Under the pieces are notes generated by a model. It had not been told where the DNA came from. It ran no database searches and was given only the letters and a program-made list of their open reading frames with translations. Of a stretch of 59,271 nucleotides of DNA, positions 1 to 9,443 are shown in pieces. Numbering within the stretch: the stretch's first letter is position 1; each line of letters starts with the position of its first letter. This DNA comes from Alphaproteobacteria bacterium (GTDB lineage: Bacteria; Pseudomonadota; Alphaproteobacteria; Micavibrionales; Micavibrionaceae), in NCBI GenBank assembly GCA_013215815.1, contig JABSQP010000011.1:1-59271 (forward strand), read 5' to 3'. Both the position numbers and the translations under genes were made by a program.

Positions 1-1444
1 TGATCGCCTCGACGAGCTTATCAAGGTTTGTTTTCGCTTTTGCAGAAACTTCAATTGCCTGTACATCACCGCCCATTTCTTCAACGATAACTTCATGCTG
101 AAGAAGGTCTTGTTTCACTTTGTATGCTTCGGCATCAGGGAGGTCGATTTTGTTGACCGCAATAATGATCGGCACTTCTGCTGCTTTCGCGTGATTAATC
201 GCTTCAATTGTTTGCGGCATAATGCTATCTGCTGCAGATACAACGACAACAACAATGTCTGTTACGTTCGCACCACGCGCACGCATTTCAGTAAAGGCTG
301 CGTGACCTGGTGTATCAAGGAAAGTAACTTTCTGACCACCTTTAACTTCGATTTGGTAGGCCCCGATGTGCTGTGTAATACCACCAGCTTCACCAGCAAC
401 AACATCTGTTTGACGCAATGCGTCGAGTAGGGATGTCTTACCATGATCCACGTGACCCATAATTGTCACAACAGGTGCACGAGGTTTTAGATCCTCGTCT
501 TTATCGTCGATACCTTCGATACCTGTTTCAACATCAGCATCAGTTACACGTTTTACTTTGTGACCAAATTCATCAACGATCAATTCGGCTGTATCCGCAT
601 CAATAGACTGGTTGATTGTCGCCATCACACCCATTTTCATGAGGGCTTTGATAACTTCTGTACCAGGTTCAGTCATACGGTTGGCTAGTTCTTGAACTGT
701 GATTGTTTCAGGAACAACAACGTCACGATATACTTTAGCGGCCTCTTGTTTTGGCGCTTGCATCGCAAGGCGTTTCTTCTGTTGTGCACGACGCTGCGCA
801 GCCAAAGACATAGAACGGTCGCGTTCATACTCTTCATTCAAAACTTGTGCGACAGTAATTTTACCGCCAGTACGACGATTATTGTTTTTCGGTGCACGTG
901 CATTACGTTTTAGCTTATCGCGAACACTTTCTTGTTCTTCGCGACGTGGAGGAAGACTTGGAGAAGAGAATGTTTTCTCACGTGCTTGTGCGTCAACTGC
1001 GGCGGCTTTCGCTTTTTCCTCTTCTTCGATGGCTTGAAGTTCTGCAAGCTCACGTGCTCGTGCTTCAGCCGGAGTTTCTTTCTTTGGTGCAGATTTTGCA
1101 GCCTTCTTTTCTTCCTTCGGTGCGTTTTTAGCTTCTTCTTCCTTACGCTTGTCTTCTTCAATAGCACGACGTAGCGCTTCTGCACGCGCTTCACGCTCAT
1201 CGGATGTCAGGTTGCGAAGCTCGTCACCAGGTTGTTTATGCTCTTCACGAGTAGTCGGTGTTTCAAGGGGGGTGTTACGTGCTGCGCGTGTACGGCGAAC
1301 CTCAACAACAGCTCCGCCGCCAAGACTTTGCTTTGCTTTTGCAGCACTAGCGCCACCAAGGCTCAGCGTTCCACCGCCTGATCCTTTCAGGCTCAGAGGC
1401 TTTTTAGTCGCTTCTTTTTTGTCTTCTTTTTTATTGTCGCTCAC
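1..1444 (-). CDS. infB: Translation initiation factor IF-2 (partial, C-terminus outside the window)
   Basis: GTPase that places initiator tRNA on the 30S subunit and promotes subunit joining. The start is a GTG at 1444-1442, preceded by AAGGA; about 481 codons are present and the gene runs off the left edge. The first 230 or so residues are Lys/Glu/Ala-rich, as in the IF-2 N-terminal extension. They begin with the short '[15 protein letters not shown]' motif common in alphaproteobacterial IF-2. The G domain begins near residue 328 with GHVDHGKT (P-loop), followed by DTPGH (G3) near 373 and NKID (G4) near 428. It is the last gene of the rimP-nusA-infB block. The usual small ylxR gene between nusA and infB is missing: only 97 bases separate them. 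The assignment is secure. Confidence 0.97.
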   Translation of the reverse strand, partial: MSDNKKEDKKEATKKPLSLKGSGGGTLSLGGASAAKAKQSLGGGAVVEVRRTRAARNTPLETPTTREEHKQPGDELRNLTSDEREARAEALRRAIEEDKRKEEEAKNAPKEEKKAAKSAPKKETPAEARARELAELQAIEEEEKAKAAAVDAQAREKTFSSPSLPPRREEQESVRDKLKRNARAPKNNNRRTGGKITVAQVLNEEYERDRSMSLAAQRRAQQKKRLAMQAPKQEAAKVYRDVVVPETITVQELANRMTEPGTEVIKALMKMGVMATINQSIDADTAELIVDEFGHKVKRVTDADVETGIEGIDDKDEDLKPRAPVVTIMGHVDHGKTSLLDALRQTDVVAGEAGGITQHIGAYQIEVKGGQKVTFLDTPGHAAFTEMRARGANVTDIVVVVVSAADSIMPQTIEAINHAKAAEVPIIIAVNKIDLPDAEAYKVKQDLLQHEVIVEEMGGDVQAIEVSAKAKTNLDKLVEAI

Positions 1445-1493
1445 TTTTTTTCCTTCTTTTTAAAGTATTCCGTTCACTCTCTTGCAAGAGCCA

Positions 1494-1526
1494 ATCGGCC
1501 TACCCAAAAAGAAGGGATGAGCCGAT
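1494..1526 (-). other. Intergenic stem-loop between nusA and infB
   Basis: ATCGGC and GCCGAT form a six-base stem, extended inward by CCC/GGG across a small internal loop. No T-run follows on either strand, so it is not a convincing terminator. It could be an RNA processing site in the nusA-infB transcript. The function is inferred only. Confidence 0.35.
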
Positions 1527-1541
1527 CGTTATCGCCGCGCC

Positions 1542-3122
1542 TTAAGCATTAGAGGCAGCTTCAGGTTCTGCTGTTTCCTCAGCAGTTTCCTCTCCGTTGT
1601 CATTTTGCGCTGCTTCCGCTTCTGCCGCTGCTTGTGCATCAGCCTCTGCGAACCAGTGTTCACGCGCTTTCATGATTAATGCTTCAGCTTCAGCTTCAGT
1701 CATTGCGCCTTCGCCCAGGATTTCAAGAAGTTCATCAGTCGCCAGATCAGCAAGATCATCACGGCTCTTCACTTCATTTTCACCAAGCTTAAGAATTGTT
1801 TCTGCTTCCAAACCTTCAAAGTTAAGAAGATCTTCTTGGATGCCAAGCTCAGCACTCTTTGTGTTGAGTTCTTCTTGCTGTGCATCTAACCATGCATTCG
1901 CACGATCAATAAGTGCCGCAGCAATATCATCATCGAACGCTTCAATTTGTGTTAATTCTTCAACTGGCGTTTCAGCTAGTTCACGAACAGATGCGAAGCC
2001 TTCAGCAATAAGTAGGTGTGCAATCACTTCATCAACATCAAGCGCGCCGATGAACAGAGCAGAACGAGTTTCAAACTCAGCTGCGCGTTTCTTCGCTTCA
2101 TCTTCTTCAGTCATGATATCGATATCCCAACCGATTAGCATAGAAGCAAGGCGAACGTTTTGACCGCGACGACCAATACCAAGTGATAGTTGATCTTCAG
2201 GAACAACAACGTCGACTTTCTTGTTTTCTTCATCAAGAACAACTTTTGATACCTCAGCAGGCGCCAAAGCAGAGATGATGAAAGACCCAAGATCTTCAGT
2301 CCAAGGAATGATGTCTACTTTTTCACCTTGTAGCTCGTTTACAACAGCCTGAACACGGCTACCGCGCATACCCACACAAGCACCAACAGGATCAATTGAA
2401 CCATCACGAGATAGAACAGAGATCTTTGCGCGGCTACCTGGGTCACGGGCAACGGCTTTAATTTCAATCATACCTTCATAGATCTCAGGAACTTCTTGAG
2501 TAAATAGTTTCGCCATGAATTCTGGGTGTGTACGGCTTAGGAAGATTTGCGGGCCGCGCATCTCTTCTTTAACTTCGTAGATGTATGCGCGAACACGATC
2601 ACCAACTTTGAAGTTTTCACGTTGAATTGTTTCTTCGCGGCGCATGTAGCCTTCTGCACGGCCTGCGATATCAATAGTCACGTTACCGTATTCAACACGC
2701 TTGACGATACCGTTGATGATTTCACCTGCGCGATCTTTAAACTCTTCAAACTGACGTGCGCGTTCCGCTTCACGTACTTTTTGAACAATAACCTGCTTTG
2801 CTGTTTGCGCAGCAATACGGCCAAAATCTAGAGGAGGGAGCTCGTCGATTAGGAAATCACCAACTTTAGCGTCTTTCTTCTCACGTTGCGCTTGATCAAC
2901 AGTCAGCTGACATGTCTCATCTTCAATCTCTTCTACCACTTCACGGTAGCGTTTTAGTTCAATTTCACCGCTTTTACGGTCAATTGTTGCGCGGATATCA
3001 TGGTCGTGACCATATTTTGAACGTCCAGCTTTCTGGATCGCTTCTTCCATCGCGCTCAAGACGATTTCCTGATCAATATTCTTCTCACGGGCAACAGCAT
3101 CTGCAACTTGTAGCATTTCCAT
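1542..3122 (-). CDS. nusA: Transcription termination/antitermination protein NusA
   Basis: RNA polymerase-binding elongation factor that modulates pausing, termination and antitermination. It has 526 residues, normal for proteobacterial NusA. Visible domains in order: the N-terminal polymerase-binding domain (about 1-125), an S1 domain (about 135-200, around GNVTIDIAGRAEGYM), two KH domains (the second with GIGRRGQNVRLAS), then two acidic helix-hairpin-helix repeats (about 365-500) and an Ala/Glu tail. rimP lies 36 bases upstream and infB 97 bases downstream, the standard rimP-nusA-infB operon but without ylxR. It ends in TAA. The assignment is secure. Confidence 0.97.
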   Translation of the reverse strand: MEMLQVADAVAREKNIDQEIVLSAMEEAIQKAGRSKYGHDHDIRATIDRKSGEIELKRYREVVEEIEDETCQLTVDQAQREKKDAKVGDFLIDELPPLDFGRIAAQTAKQVIVQKVREAERARQFEEFKDRAGEIINGIVKRVEYGNVTIDIAGRAEGYMRREETIQRENFKVGDRVRAYIYEVKEEMRGPQIFLSRTHPEFMAKLFTQEVPEIYEGMIEIKAVARDPGSRAKISVLSRDGSIDPVGACVGMRGSRVQAVVNELQGEKVDIIPWTEDLGSFIISALAPAEVSKVVLDEENKKVDVVVPEDQLSLGIGRRGQNVRLASMLIGWDIDIMTEEDEAKKRAAEFETRSALFIGALDVDEVIAHLLIAEGFASVRELAETPVEELTQIEAFDDDIAAALIDRANAWLDAQQEELNTKSAELGIQEDLLNFEGLEAETILKLGENEVKSRDDLADLATDELLEILGEGAMTEAEAEALIMKAREHWFAEADAQAAAEAEAAQNDNGEETAEETAEPEAASNA

Positions 3123-3158
3123 GGGTTTATTTCCTTTTCCTCAATCTTTCAAATTCGT

Positions 3159-3674
3159 TTAATTTTCGTCTGTTTGATTGTCATTTGCACTCGCAAGTGC
3201 TTTGCTGGCCTCGATCAGATCATCTGTCATCACAAGTTTGGCTTTTGATATATCAGAAAAGCGCAAATTTACAAGGCCTGTATCGGTTTTTAGGGCGATT
3301 TCGCCGTCTTTTTCGCCCTCAATAGTGCCGCGGAATCGTTTTTGACCATCCATTGGCATATCCAGCTCGATTTTGACGTCAAAACCAGCATAACGATCAT
3401 AGTCTTTAGCGCGTGTAAGCAGGCGATCAATACCTGGTGAACTCACCTCTAAGCGGTATGCACCATCAATTGGATCTTCTACCTCTAAAAGCGGAGAGAC
3501 CTCACGGCTAATATCTGTACAGTTTTTTAGCGTTAGATTTCCTGTCTTCGGGTCTTCTGCATAGATTTGCAGCGCGCCGCCAGAGAATTCTAGCCATACG
3601 AGATCAAAGCCCAAATCTTCAATAGCGGGGCGGATGATGCCGTCAATTTTTTGTTCTAAAGCATTTAACTTCAT
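3159..3674 (-). CDS. rimP: Ribosome maturation factor RimP
   Basis: Assists maturation of the 30S subunit. The 171 residues match the family length. The N-terminal domain shows the conserved 'GFDLVWLEF' strand and 'LEVEDPIDGAYRLEVSSPGIDR', split here as VEDPIDGAYRLEV and SSPGIDR; the C-terminal half is an SH3-like barrel (IEGEKDGEIALKTD). It is the first gene of the rimP-nusA-infB transcript. A strong terminator for the upstream gene trmB sits directly before it, so the operon must have its own promoter in 3675-3711 or be reached by read-through. The identification is firm. Confidence 0.95.
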   Translation of the reverse strand: MKLNALEQKIDGIIRPAIEDLGFDLVWLEFSGGALQIYAEDPKTGNLTLKNCTDISREVSPLLEVEDPIDGAYRLEVSSPGIDRLLTRAKDYDRYAGFDVKIELDMPMDGQKRFRGTIEGEKDGEIALKTDTGLVNLRFSDISKAKLVMTDDLIEASKALASANDNQTDEN

Positions 3675-3711
3675 ATCTTAAAATCTCTTTATATCCTGTT
3701 GATTAGAGAAC

Positions 3712-3740
3712 AAAAAAGGCGGGTCTCTTTCGAGCCCACC
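3712..3740 (-). terminator. Rho-independent terminator after trmB
   Basis: On the minus strand GGTGGGCTC and GAGACCCGCC form a nine-pair stem with one bulged A and a GAAA tetraloop (3718-3740). Six T follow (3717-3712). It lies downstream of trmB and upstream of rimP, separating metK-trmB from the rimP operon. Confidence 0.85.
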
Positions 3741-3805
3741 TGCGTCTCAAAAACCAGGAATTTGATGCTTTTATACGCCTTCAAACAGGGTTTTGCAAGT
3801 TTTTC

Positions 3806-4519
3806 TTATTTATTCCTCTGGAAGAACAGATAATGCATGCGATCGGCACCTTTTGCGCCTTTGCTTTCATAGCGTGTTGGAATCCAGTTCTTTGGCGGAT
3901 TTTTCCAATCAGCAACCTCTTCAGCTGTCCATGTGAAGTCAGGGTGTTTTGTGGCTTCTGTGACCATCCATTCAATCAAATCACGCACATCTGTCGTCAT
4001 TACCAGCATACCGCCGGGCTTTATAATGCGAGAGAAGATGTCCAGATTGTCCTGATTAATGATTCTGCGCTTGTGATGACGTGTTTTGTGCCAAGGGTCA
4101 GGGTTGAGCACCATGATTTGATCAATTGAATCTGTTTTGAATGATTTTGCGAGCGGAATAGCGTCATCCATGTGTACACGAACATTGTTGGGAAGTTCTT
4201 CGCCCTCAATATCTTTTAAGAAAGCTGACATACCGTTCGAAAATGGTTCTGCGCCAATAAAGCTAGTTTTGGGCTCCTGCTTTAGATGCTGCGCCAAGCG
4301 CTCACCATTACCAAAGCCAATCTCAAAGATGAATTTCTCTGGCTCAAAAGCGAAGAGAGATGCTGGATCAAGATCAGCTTCTTTTGTTATTTTATCTTCA
4401 GGAATGCAAAGTTTTGGATATGTCACATCAAGACATTCCTGACGCGTCGTGTTGAGCTTTCGCCCGACACGACGGCCATAGAATTTCCATTCTTGATGAT
4501 CTTGTTGGTTACTAGCCAA
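3806..4519 (-). CDS. trmB: tRNA (guanine-N7-)-methyltransferase
   Basis: SAM-dependent methyltransferase that makes m7G46 in the variable loop of tRNAs. It has 237 residues. The SAM-binding motif reads [11 protein letters not shown], and the family signature [16 protein letters not shown] is present in the second half. The start overlaps the end of metK by eight bases, so trmB is translationally linked to the gene making its methyl donor. A strong hairpin terminator follows. The C-terminal '[19 protein letters not shown]' block is also typical. The assignment is secure. Confidence 0.95.
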   Translation of the reverse strand: MASNQQDHQEWKFYGRRVGRKLNTTRQECLDVTYPKLCIPEDKITKEADLDPASLFAFEPEKFIFEIGFGNGERLAQHLKQEPKTSFIGAEPFSNGMSAFLKDIEGEELPNNVRVHMDDAIPLAKSFKTDSIDQIMVLNPDPWHKTRHHKRRIINQDNLDIFSRIIKPGGMLVMTTDVRDLIEWMVTEATKHPDFTWTAEEVADWKNPPKNWIPTRYESKGAKGADRMHYLFFQRNK

Positions 4520-5711
4520 TTTCTTTTTGAAGAGCGTCTACGAGGTCCGTCTTTTCCCATGAGAAACCGCCATCCGCTTCAGGAGCGCGACCAAAGTGGC
4601 CGTAAGCTGCTGTGCGTGCGTAAATTGGCTTGTTCAGCTGTAGGTGCTCACGAATACCTACAGGGCTGAGGTCCATAACTTTTTGCACGGCGTCAACCAA
4701 TACAGGTTCAGGCACTTTTGCTGTGTCATGACCGTTCACGTAAACAGAGATCGGTTTTGCAACACCAATTGCGTAAGAAAGTTGGATAGTACAACGATCT
4801 GCATAACCTGCAGCTACGATGTTTTTCGCAACATAACGCGCAGCGTAAGCAGCAGAACGGTCAACCTTTGTCGGATCCTTACCAGAGAACGCGCCGCCAC
4901 CGTGGGGAGCAGAGCCACCGTATGTATCAACAATGATTTTACGACCAGTTAAACCGGCATCACCAACTGGACCACCAATAACAAAACGGCCTGTTGGGTT
5001 CACATAAAACTCATCTTCTGTCGGGAACCAGCCTTCAGGAAGAGTTTTTTCAATGTACGGGCGTACAAGCTCACGCACATCATCTTGAGATAGGCTTTCA
5101 GCATGTTGTGTTGAAAGAACAACAGAAGAGGCACGAACCGGTAGGCCATCTCTGTATTCTAGAGATACTTGTGATTTTGCATCTGGTTCTAACTTCCCTT
5201 TAAGATCACCATTTTTACGCGCATCAGCAAGTGCACGAAGGATGTCATGTGAGTATTGAATAGCCGCAGGCATTAGGCTTTCTGTTTCGCGGCAAGCGTA
5301 GCCAAACATAATGCCTTGGTCACCAGCGCCTTCCGCATCAACACCTTGTGCGATGTCTGCAGATTGTGAGTGTGCGCGAATATCAAACTTTGCTGTTTTC
5401 CAGCTGAAACCTTTTTGATCGTAACCGATTTCTTTAATCGCTTCACGGGCAAGTTCTTCCATTACAGCAGGCGTAATGCTGTCAGGGCCACGTGTTTCGC
5501 CGAAAATGCCAACGTAATCTGTTGTTACGGCTGTTTCGATCGCTACGCGTGATTGTGGGTCTTCTTTTAAGAAGGCGTCAACGATAGCATCTGATATTTG
5601 GTCACAGATTTTATCCGGGTGACCTTCTGATACTGATTCACTTGTAAATGTGAAGTCGTCTAGATCCGCTTGTGCCATAGGCGCAACGTTATTTTGTGTT
5701 TGCACTGTCAT
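4512..5711 (-). CDS. metK: S-adenosylmethionine synthetase
   Basis: Makes S-adenosylmethionine from methionine and ATP in the cytosol. The 399 residues include the conserved [15 protein letters not shown] near the N-terminus, [10 protein letters not shown] near residue 130, [19 protein letters not shown] near 270 and a C-terminal YGHFGR. The N-terminus carries a short Gln/Asn-rich extension before the SAM synthetase core. It is co-directional and overlapping with trmB. It has its own sigma-70-like promoter and a short structured leader that may contact the AGG of the ribosome binding site (separate entries). It ends in TAG. Confidence 0.97.
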   Translation of the reverse strand: MTVQTQNNVAPMAQADLDDFTFTSESVSEGHPDKICDQISDAIVDAFLKEDPQSRVAIETAVTTDYVGIFGETRGPDSITPAVMEELAREAIKEIGYDQKGFSWKTAKFDIRAHSQSADIAQGVDAEGAGDQGIMFGYACRETESLMPAAIQYSHDILRALADARKNGDLKGKLEPDAKSQVSLEYRDGLPVRASSVVLSTQHAESLSQDDVRELVRPYIEKTLPEGWFPTEDEFYVNPTGRFVIGGPVGDAGLTGRKIIVDTYGGSAPHGGGAFSGKDPTKVDRSAAYAARYVAKNIVAAGYADRCTIQLSYAIGVAKPISVYVNGHDTAKVPEPVLVDAVQKVMDLSPVGIREHLQLNKPIYARTAAYGHFGRAPEADGGFSWEKTDLVDALQKEIG

Positions 5712-5717
5712 TTTTAT

Positions 5718-5758
5718 GATTTCCTGTTTTTAGGCATAAGGTGTGCCGGTTGATAATC
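5718..5758 (-). promoter_or_regulatory. Compact structured leader of metK, possible SAM-type riboswitch
   Basis: Minus-strand leader between the predicted start site (near 5757) and metK. GGCA/TGCC (5747-5744 with 5736-5733) makes a stem whose loop contains CCU (5741-5739), able to pair with the AGG of the Shine-Dalgarno (5725-5723). GAUU/AAUC (5758-5755 with 5721-5718) could close the whole element. An A-rich linker (UAAAAAC) lies between. This is a pseudoknot-like layout seen in small SAM-responsive RNAs upstream of metK in other alphaproteobacteria. I cannot match a known class base by base. The pairing is short, so this is a suggestion only. Confidence 0.35.
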
Positions 5759-5763
5759 CGTGA

Positions 5764-5791
5764 AATATACGGAATAGAAAGCTTTTTGCAA
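5764..5791 (-). promoter_or_regulatory. Sigma-70-type promoter for metK
   Basis: On the minus strand TTGCAA (5791-5786) and TATATT (5769-5764) are separated by 16 bases, giving a likely start near 5757. This yields a leader of about 45 bases, so metK can be transcribed independently of the XRE gene that ends just upstream. Confidence 0.6.
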
Positions 5792-5811
5792 CTAGTTTTC
5801 GTAGAGAAAAT

Positions 5812-6264
5812 CTAGCTAGAGATTTTTTCTTGTGCTTTAAGATTTTCTGACATTGTTTTCACAAATTTCAGAAGGTTTTTTCTAAGTTTTGGGTCTTGCA
5901 AAGAAAAGTAATAGCGAATGAGCTGTTGCGCTTCTTTTGTTTCCATTGGATTTGCGTAACCTGATAGTGCTTCTTGTTGTGCGTTATCACTAAGCCCTGT
6001 TGCGGCAGCTTCATTTTGATTGCTTGCAGGATCAAAGTTGTCAAAGAAGAATGATATAGGCACGCCCAAGATTTTTGAAAACTCATAAAGGCGGCTAGCG
6101 CTAATTCTGTTAAGGCCGTTCTCGTATTTTTGAATTTGCTGGAAGGTAACACCAACATGTTCAGCAAGTTTTTCCTGACTTATACCAAGGATGCTTCTTT
6201 TCTGTCGCAGGCATTTGCCTACGTGCTGATCGATCGGATTTGCTTTACCTTTAGTTTTCATCAT
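5812..6264 (-). CDS. XRE-family helix-turn-helix regulator
   Basis: A 150-residue DNA-binding protein with a Cro/CI-type helix-turn-helix at about residues 15-70 (SQEKLAEHVGVTFQQIQKYE followed by NGLNRISASRL). The C-terminal half is helical and has the 'EAQQLIRYYFSLQDPKLR' segment typical of the regulator lying between lnt and metK in many alphaproteobacteria. Its targets are not known from the sequence. The 128-base region before it contains the palindrome CATACGTATG and an eight-pair hairpin, which may be sites for autoregulation. It ends in TAG, 21 bases before the metK -35 box. The family is certain; the role is open. Confidence 0.88.
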   Translation of the reverse strand: MMKTKGKANPIDQHVGKCLRQKRSILGISQEKLAEHVGVTFQQIQKYENGLNRISASRLYEFSKILGVPISFFFDNFDPASNQNEAAATGLSDNAQQEALSGYANPMETKEAQQLIRYYFSLQDPKLRKNLLKFVKTMSENLKAQEKISS

Positions 6265-6303
6265 TGCTTACCTATGTATGCGGCTTTTTTCATATCTACA
6301 TCT

Positions 6304-6350
6304 TTTTTCGTTCGCTGAATACGAAAAATAATAAACGGTACATACGTATG
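6304..6350. promoter_or_regulatory. Palindrome and hairpin upstream of the XRE gene
   Basis: TTTTTCGT (6304-6311) and ACGAAAAA (6321-6328) form a perfect eight-pair inverted repeat. A perfect ten-base palindrome CATACGTATG lies at 6341-6350. A related half-site GTATGCG appears at 6273-6279 near the XRE start. Operator function is inferred from position only. Confidence 0.3.
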
Positions 6351-6392
6351 CAGGTGAGATCAAGGATTACTTTAGTACTGATTTTGCGGGAC

Positions 6393-7964
6393 TTACTGAC
6401 GGAGTGTTCTCATTGAATAGAGGATGTAGGCTAATATGCCGATCATGAGTAACCAAAAAATATTCTCTTTATATTGAGAGTATATTGTGGGGGGCGCAGC
6501 TTTAGGTAATGTTGATACGATCAAACCTTGTGTCTGAAGGTCGTGAGTTGCAATGGAGCGTCCATATGGATCAATAATGCCTGACACACCTGTATTCGCA
6601 GCGCGAACCAAGGTTAAACCCTGTTCGATGGCACGCATTCTACTTTGAGAAAAATGTTGATAGGGGCCAGGGCTATTCCCATACCATCCATCGTTTGTCG
6701 CATTTAAAAGCCACTCAGGTCTTATGCTGTTGTTAACCACTTTTTGTGAAAAGATCGTCTCATAGCAAATAAAAGGGCTAAAACTTGGAAAGTTTTTAAG
6801 CCCAATTGTTGTTGGGCCGTCTCCTCGTTCAAAACCGCTAAACTGGGTTATAGTTTTTAAAGGTATTATGTTCTGAAAGGGAATGTATTCACCAAAAGGT
6901 ACTAAATGTGATTTTGAATAGAGCGGCCAAAGATCATCATCTTGAGTAACGGCGGTTATATTGTTGAAGTATCGCACGCTTCCGCTGCTGTCACGTCTTG
7001 ATGAGAGTGATCCTGTAAGTAGAAATGAGTTTTCTGGATGTTGCTCTAGTATATCGGTTAGTCGCTCTTGCGCAGCGCTTGTTCTCATCAGTATTGGATG
7101 TAACGCTGTTTCCGGCCAAATGATTGCAGTAGGAAGGTTTTTAGATCCTTCCTGTCTTTCAGATAAATTAACGTGCTTGTTGAAATTTTCGCCAATTTTT
7201 GTGTTATCCCACTTATCCTTTTGTAGAACATTGGGTTGCACGATTTGAACTTGGAAATTTGGGTTGTGTTCAACAGTTTTACTGAGCTGAAAGGCGCCAA
7301 AGGCAAGTGTTATTATAATTGAGGCGATTGTCAGTATAGTTGTTTTAACATCATAGCGTTTGAGAAGAATTGATATTGGTAATGAAGCCCACAATAGTGT
7401 GAGGAGTGTTAGGCCATACGGGCCTATAACAGAGGCACTTTGTGCTATTAGGAGATTATCACTCCATATGTAGCCGAAAAGGTTCCAAGGAAATCCTGTA
7501 AATAGGTGCCCGCGTAAAAACTCTGCTAAAGCTATAAGGAAGCATAAGGTTGGAAATAGCGGAGCTTTAAATTTATAACTAAATAGGTAAGCAGTGACGG
7601 CGCTGACGCCTGTGAACACGGATAAGGCAACGGGCAGTGCAATGAAAGCCAGTGGCCAAACCCACCAGAATTCATTGCCTTCAACTAGAAGCGCGTTACC
7701 AATCCAGTTTAATCCAAAAAGAAAATACCCAAAGCCAAATAAACAACCAAACACAAAGGATCGTTTTGGCGTCTCTGCCGTTCTTAACGTCATATAAAAT
7801 GTGGTAAAGCCAGCAAAGAACAATAGCCATAGATTATATGGCGGTAGAGCAATAGAGCAGGCTGCGCCAGAAAAGAACACGATGAGAGCACGATGCCACA
7901 AAGGTTTGTTTGCAATCGTTTCTGTTTGCATTTGAGTTGCTAATTTTTTGAAAAAGTCGTTCAC
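6393..7964 (-). CDS. lnt: Apolipoprotein N-acyltransferase
   Basis: Inner-membrane enzyme that adds the third acyl chain to the N-terminal cysteine of lipoproteins. It has 523 residues. The first 230 or so hold multiple hydrophobic segments, followed by a periplasmic nitrilase-like domain. The catalytic triad can be placed: Glu in IIWPETALH (near 282), Lys in YSKSHLVPFGEY (near 350) and Cys in FICYE (near 400). A final membrane helix ends the protein. It lies 19 bases downstream of corC in the phoH-ybeY-corC-lnt block, the usual alphaproteobacterial arrangement. It ends in TAA. Confidence 0.96.
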   Translation of the reverse strand: MNDFFKKLATQMQTETIANKPLWHRALIVFFSGAACSIALPPYNLWLLFFAGFTTFYMTLRTAETPKRSFVFGCLFGFGYFLFGLNWIGNALLVEGNEFWWVWPLAFIALPVALSVFTGVSAVTAYLFSYKFKAPLFPTLCFLIALAEFLRGHLFTGFPWNLFGYIWSDNLLIAQSASVIGPYGLTLLTLLWASLPISILLKRYDVKTTILTIASIIITLAFGAFQLSKTVEHNPNFQVQIVQPNVLQKDKWDNTKIGENFNKHVNLSERQEGSKNLPTAIIWPETALHPILMRTSAAQERLTDILEQHPENSFLLTGSLSSRRDSSGSVRYFNNITAVTQDDDLWPLYSKSHLVPFGEYIPFQNIIPLKTITQFSGFERGDGPTTIGLKNFPSFSPFICYETIFSQKVVNNSIRPEWLLNATNDGWYGNSPGPYQHFSQSRMRAIEQGLTLVRAANTGVSGIIDPYGRSIATHDLQTQGLIVSTLPKAAPPTIYSQYKENIFWLLMIGILAYILYSMRTLRQ

Positions 7965-7983
7965 ATATGGGTTTTAGCGCATT

Positions 7984-8922
7984 TTACGACTGATCGAAAG
8001 CAGGCAAATTTTTAATGCGCAGCTTATTAATACGACGTTGGTCTGCGTCAATGATTTCAAAGCTCATACCATTTTCATGCTGAATGACTTCACCGCGTGC
8101 AGGAATACGTCCAGCAACAAAGAAGACCAACCCGCCAAGCGTGTCGTTTTCTTCACGCTCTTCTTCAGTAAAGATTTTGCCGTATGATTCTTCGAATTCA
8201 TCGAGATCGTAGCGCGCATCGGCTAGAATTGATCCATCTGAGCGTTGTACGAGAGTTGGTTCAATGTCTTGGTCAAACTCATCGTCAATCTCGCCAACAA
8301 TAGATTCAATTACATCTCCAACTGTTACAAGGCCGTCAATGCCGCCATATTCATCAATAACAAGCACCATGTGCTTTTTTTGTCTTTGCATAAGCAACAT
8401 GAGGTCCAAAACGGGTAAAGCAGGCGAAACAACCGGTACTTCACGTAGAAGTTCTTTTAGCTGCACTTCTTTCTTCGCCGCCAGAACAGATAGGATATCT
8501 TTAATATGAACTGTTCCAAGGATATCGTCCATATTCTCGCGGTATACAGGAATACGGCTGAACTGTTTATCTTCTAGAAGCGTCATTAAGTCTTCTTGAG
8601 ATGATTCAATATCAATTGCGACGATATCGGCGCGTGGAATCATAACATCAACAACACTTGTATCTTGTAAGTTCAAGATATTGGAGATCAGCATTTTTTC
8701 ATGCAGGGCAACCGTTGGATCTATGTCCTCACCGTTATTATGATCTTCAATATATTCTTCAATGACCTCACGGAGAGAATCGCCGCCGTTCTTGGGCTTT
8801 GAAAACATGTTACGCACGTTATCGAGAAAACCGCCTTTAGGGCGTTGGTTTTCATTACTTCCCGACGGGGGTTCCGGATCTGTAGGTGTGATTTCTTGAG
8901 GCATGGCTTTTTGTTTTAACAT
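7984..8922 (-). CDS. corC: CBS-domain protein of the CorC/HlyC family
   Basis: Cytosolic protein of the hemolysin-related CorC family, linked to Mg2+/Co2+ resistance and envelope functions. The 312 residues show a disordered N-terminus, two CBS domains (about 90-145, around VMIPRADIVAIDIESS, and about 155-215) and a C-terminal transporter-associated domain (about 230-305). There is no membrane domain, as in CorC and unlike the larger CNNM-type relatives. It sits between ybeY (17 bases upstream) and lnt (19 bases downstream), the conserved order in proteobacteria. The exact biochemical activity of this family remains debated. Confidence 0.9.
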   Translation of the reverse strand: MLKQKAMPQEITPTDPEPPSGSNENQRPKGGFLDNVRNMFSKPKNGGDSLREVIEEYIEDHNNGEDIDPTVALHEKMLISNILNLQDTSVVDVMIPRADIVAIDIESSQEDLMTLLEDKQFSRIPVYRENMDDILGTVHIKDILSVLAAKKEVQLKELLREVPVVSPALPVLDLMLLMQRQKKHMVLVIDEYGGIDGLVTVGDVIESIVGEIDDEFDQDIEPTLVQRSDGSILADARYDLDEFEESYGKIFTEEEREENDTLGGLVFFVAGRIPARGEVIQHENGMSFEIIDADQRRINKLRIKNLPAFDQS

Positions 8923-8939
8923 CGTTTGGTAATTATAAA

Positions 8940-9443
8940 TTAAAATATGGCTTCTATGTAAGGGTTTTGTATGCCGAGTTTTTCAAGGATACGAATTTCC
9001 AGCGTTTCCATCGTATTGGCGTCATCTTCTTCAATATGATCATAACCGAGTATGTGGAGCGTTCCGTGGACAAGTAAGTGGAAAAAGTGATCGTTCATGA
9101 ACTTATCTTGTTCCTGTGCTTCTCTTTCCAATGTTTGAAAGGAAAGGATCACATCTCCTAAATTGTACTCATCACCTATTTGCGGCTCGTCGCTATCAAT
9201 TGATGCGAAAGTTAATACATTCGTTGATTGATCTTTATCACGGTACTCTTTGTTGAGTATGTGAACGAGATCATCATTGGCAAGCACGATGCTGATTTCA
9301 AGGTGTTTTCCGACAACTTCACGAGGTAGGTGCGCTGAAGAAATTGTGGTCTCAACAGCCTTGTGTACAAGCGCTTCTATGCCAGGAATGGTTTCCCACA
9401 TTGGGTCCTGCAAGGAAATATCAATATCAAGATTATCGCCCAT
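8940..9443 (-). CDS. ybeY: Endoribonuclease YbeY
   Basis: Metal-dependent endoribonuclease involved in 16S rRNA 3'-end maturation and ribosome quality control. The 167 residues contain the diagnostic metal-binding motif HGTLHILGYDH near residue 130, with three histidines spaced as in the family, and the conserved 'NVLTFAS' segment near 75. Its start shares one base with the phoH stop, so the two are translationally coupled. It ends in TAA. The identification is firm. Confidence 0.95.
   Translation of the reverse strand: MGDNLDIDISLQDPMWETIPGIEALVHKAVETTISSAHLPREVVGKHLEISIVLANDDLVHILNKEYRDKDQSTNVLTFASIDSDEPQIGDEYNLGDVILSFQTLEREAQEQDKFMNDHFFHLLVHGTLHILGYDHIEEDDANTMETLEIRILEKLGIQNPYIEAIF

Noticed and set aside
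692-1463. Open frames on the plus strand opposite infB (up to 112 residues)
   Set aside because: They lie antisense to the Lys/Glu-rich N-terminal region of IF-2; codon bias of infB creates them. No ribosome binding sites or protein-like composition.
1597-2163. 188-residue plus-strand frame opposite nusA
   Set aside because: Ser/Ala-rich shadow of the acidic nusA C-terminus; no independent support.
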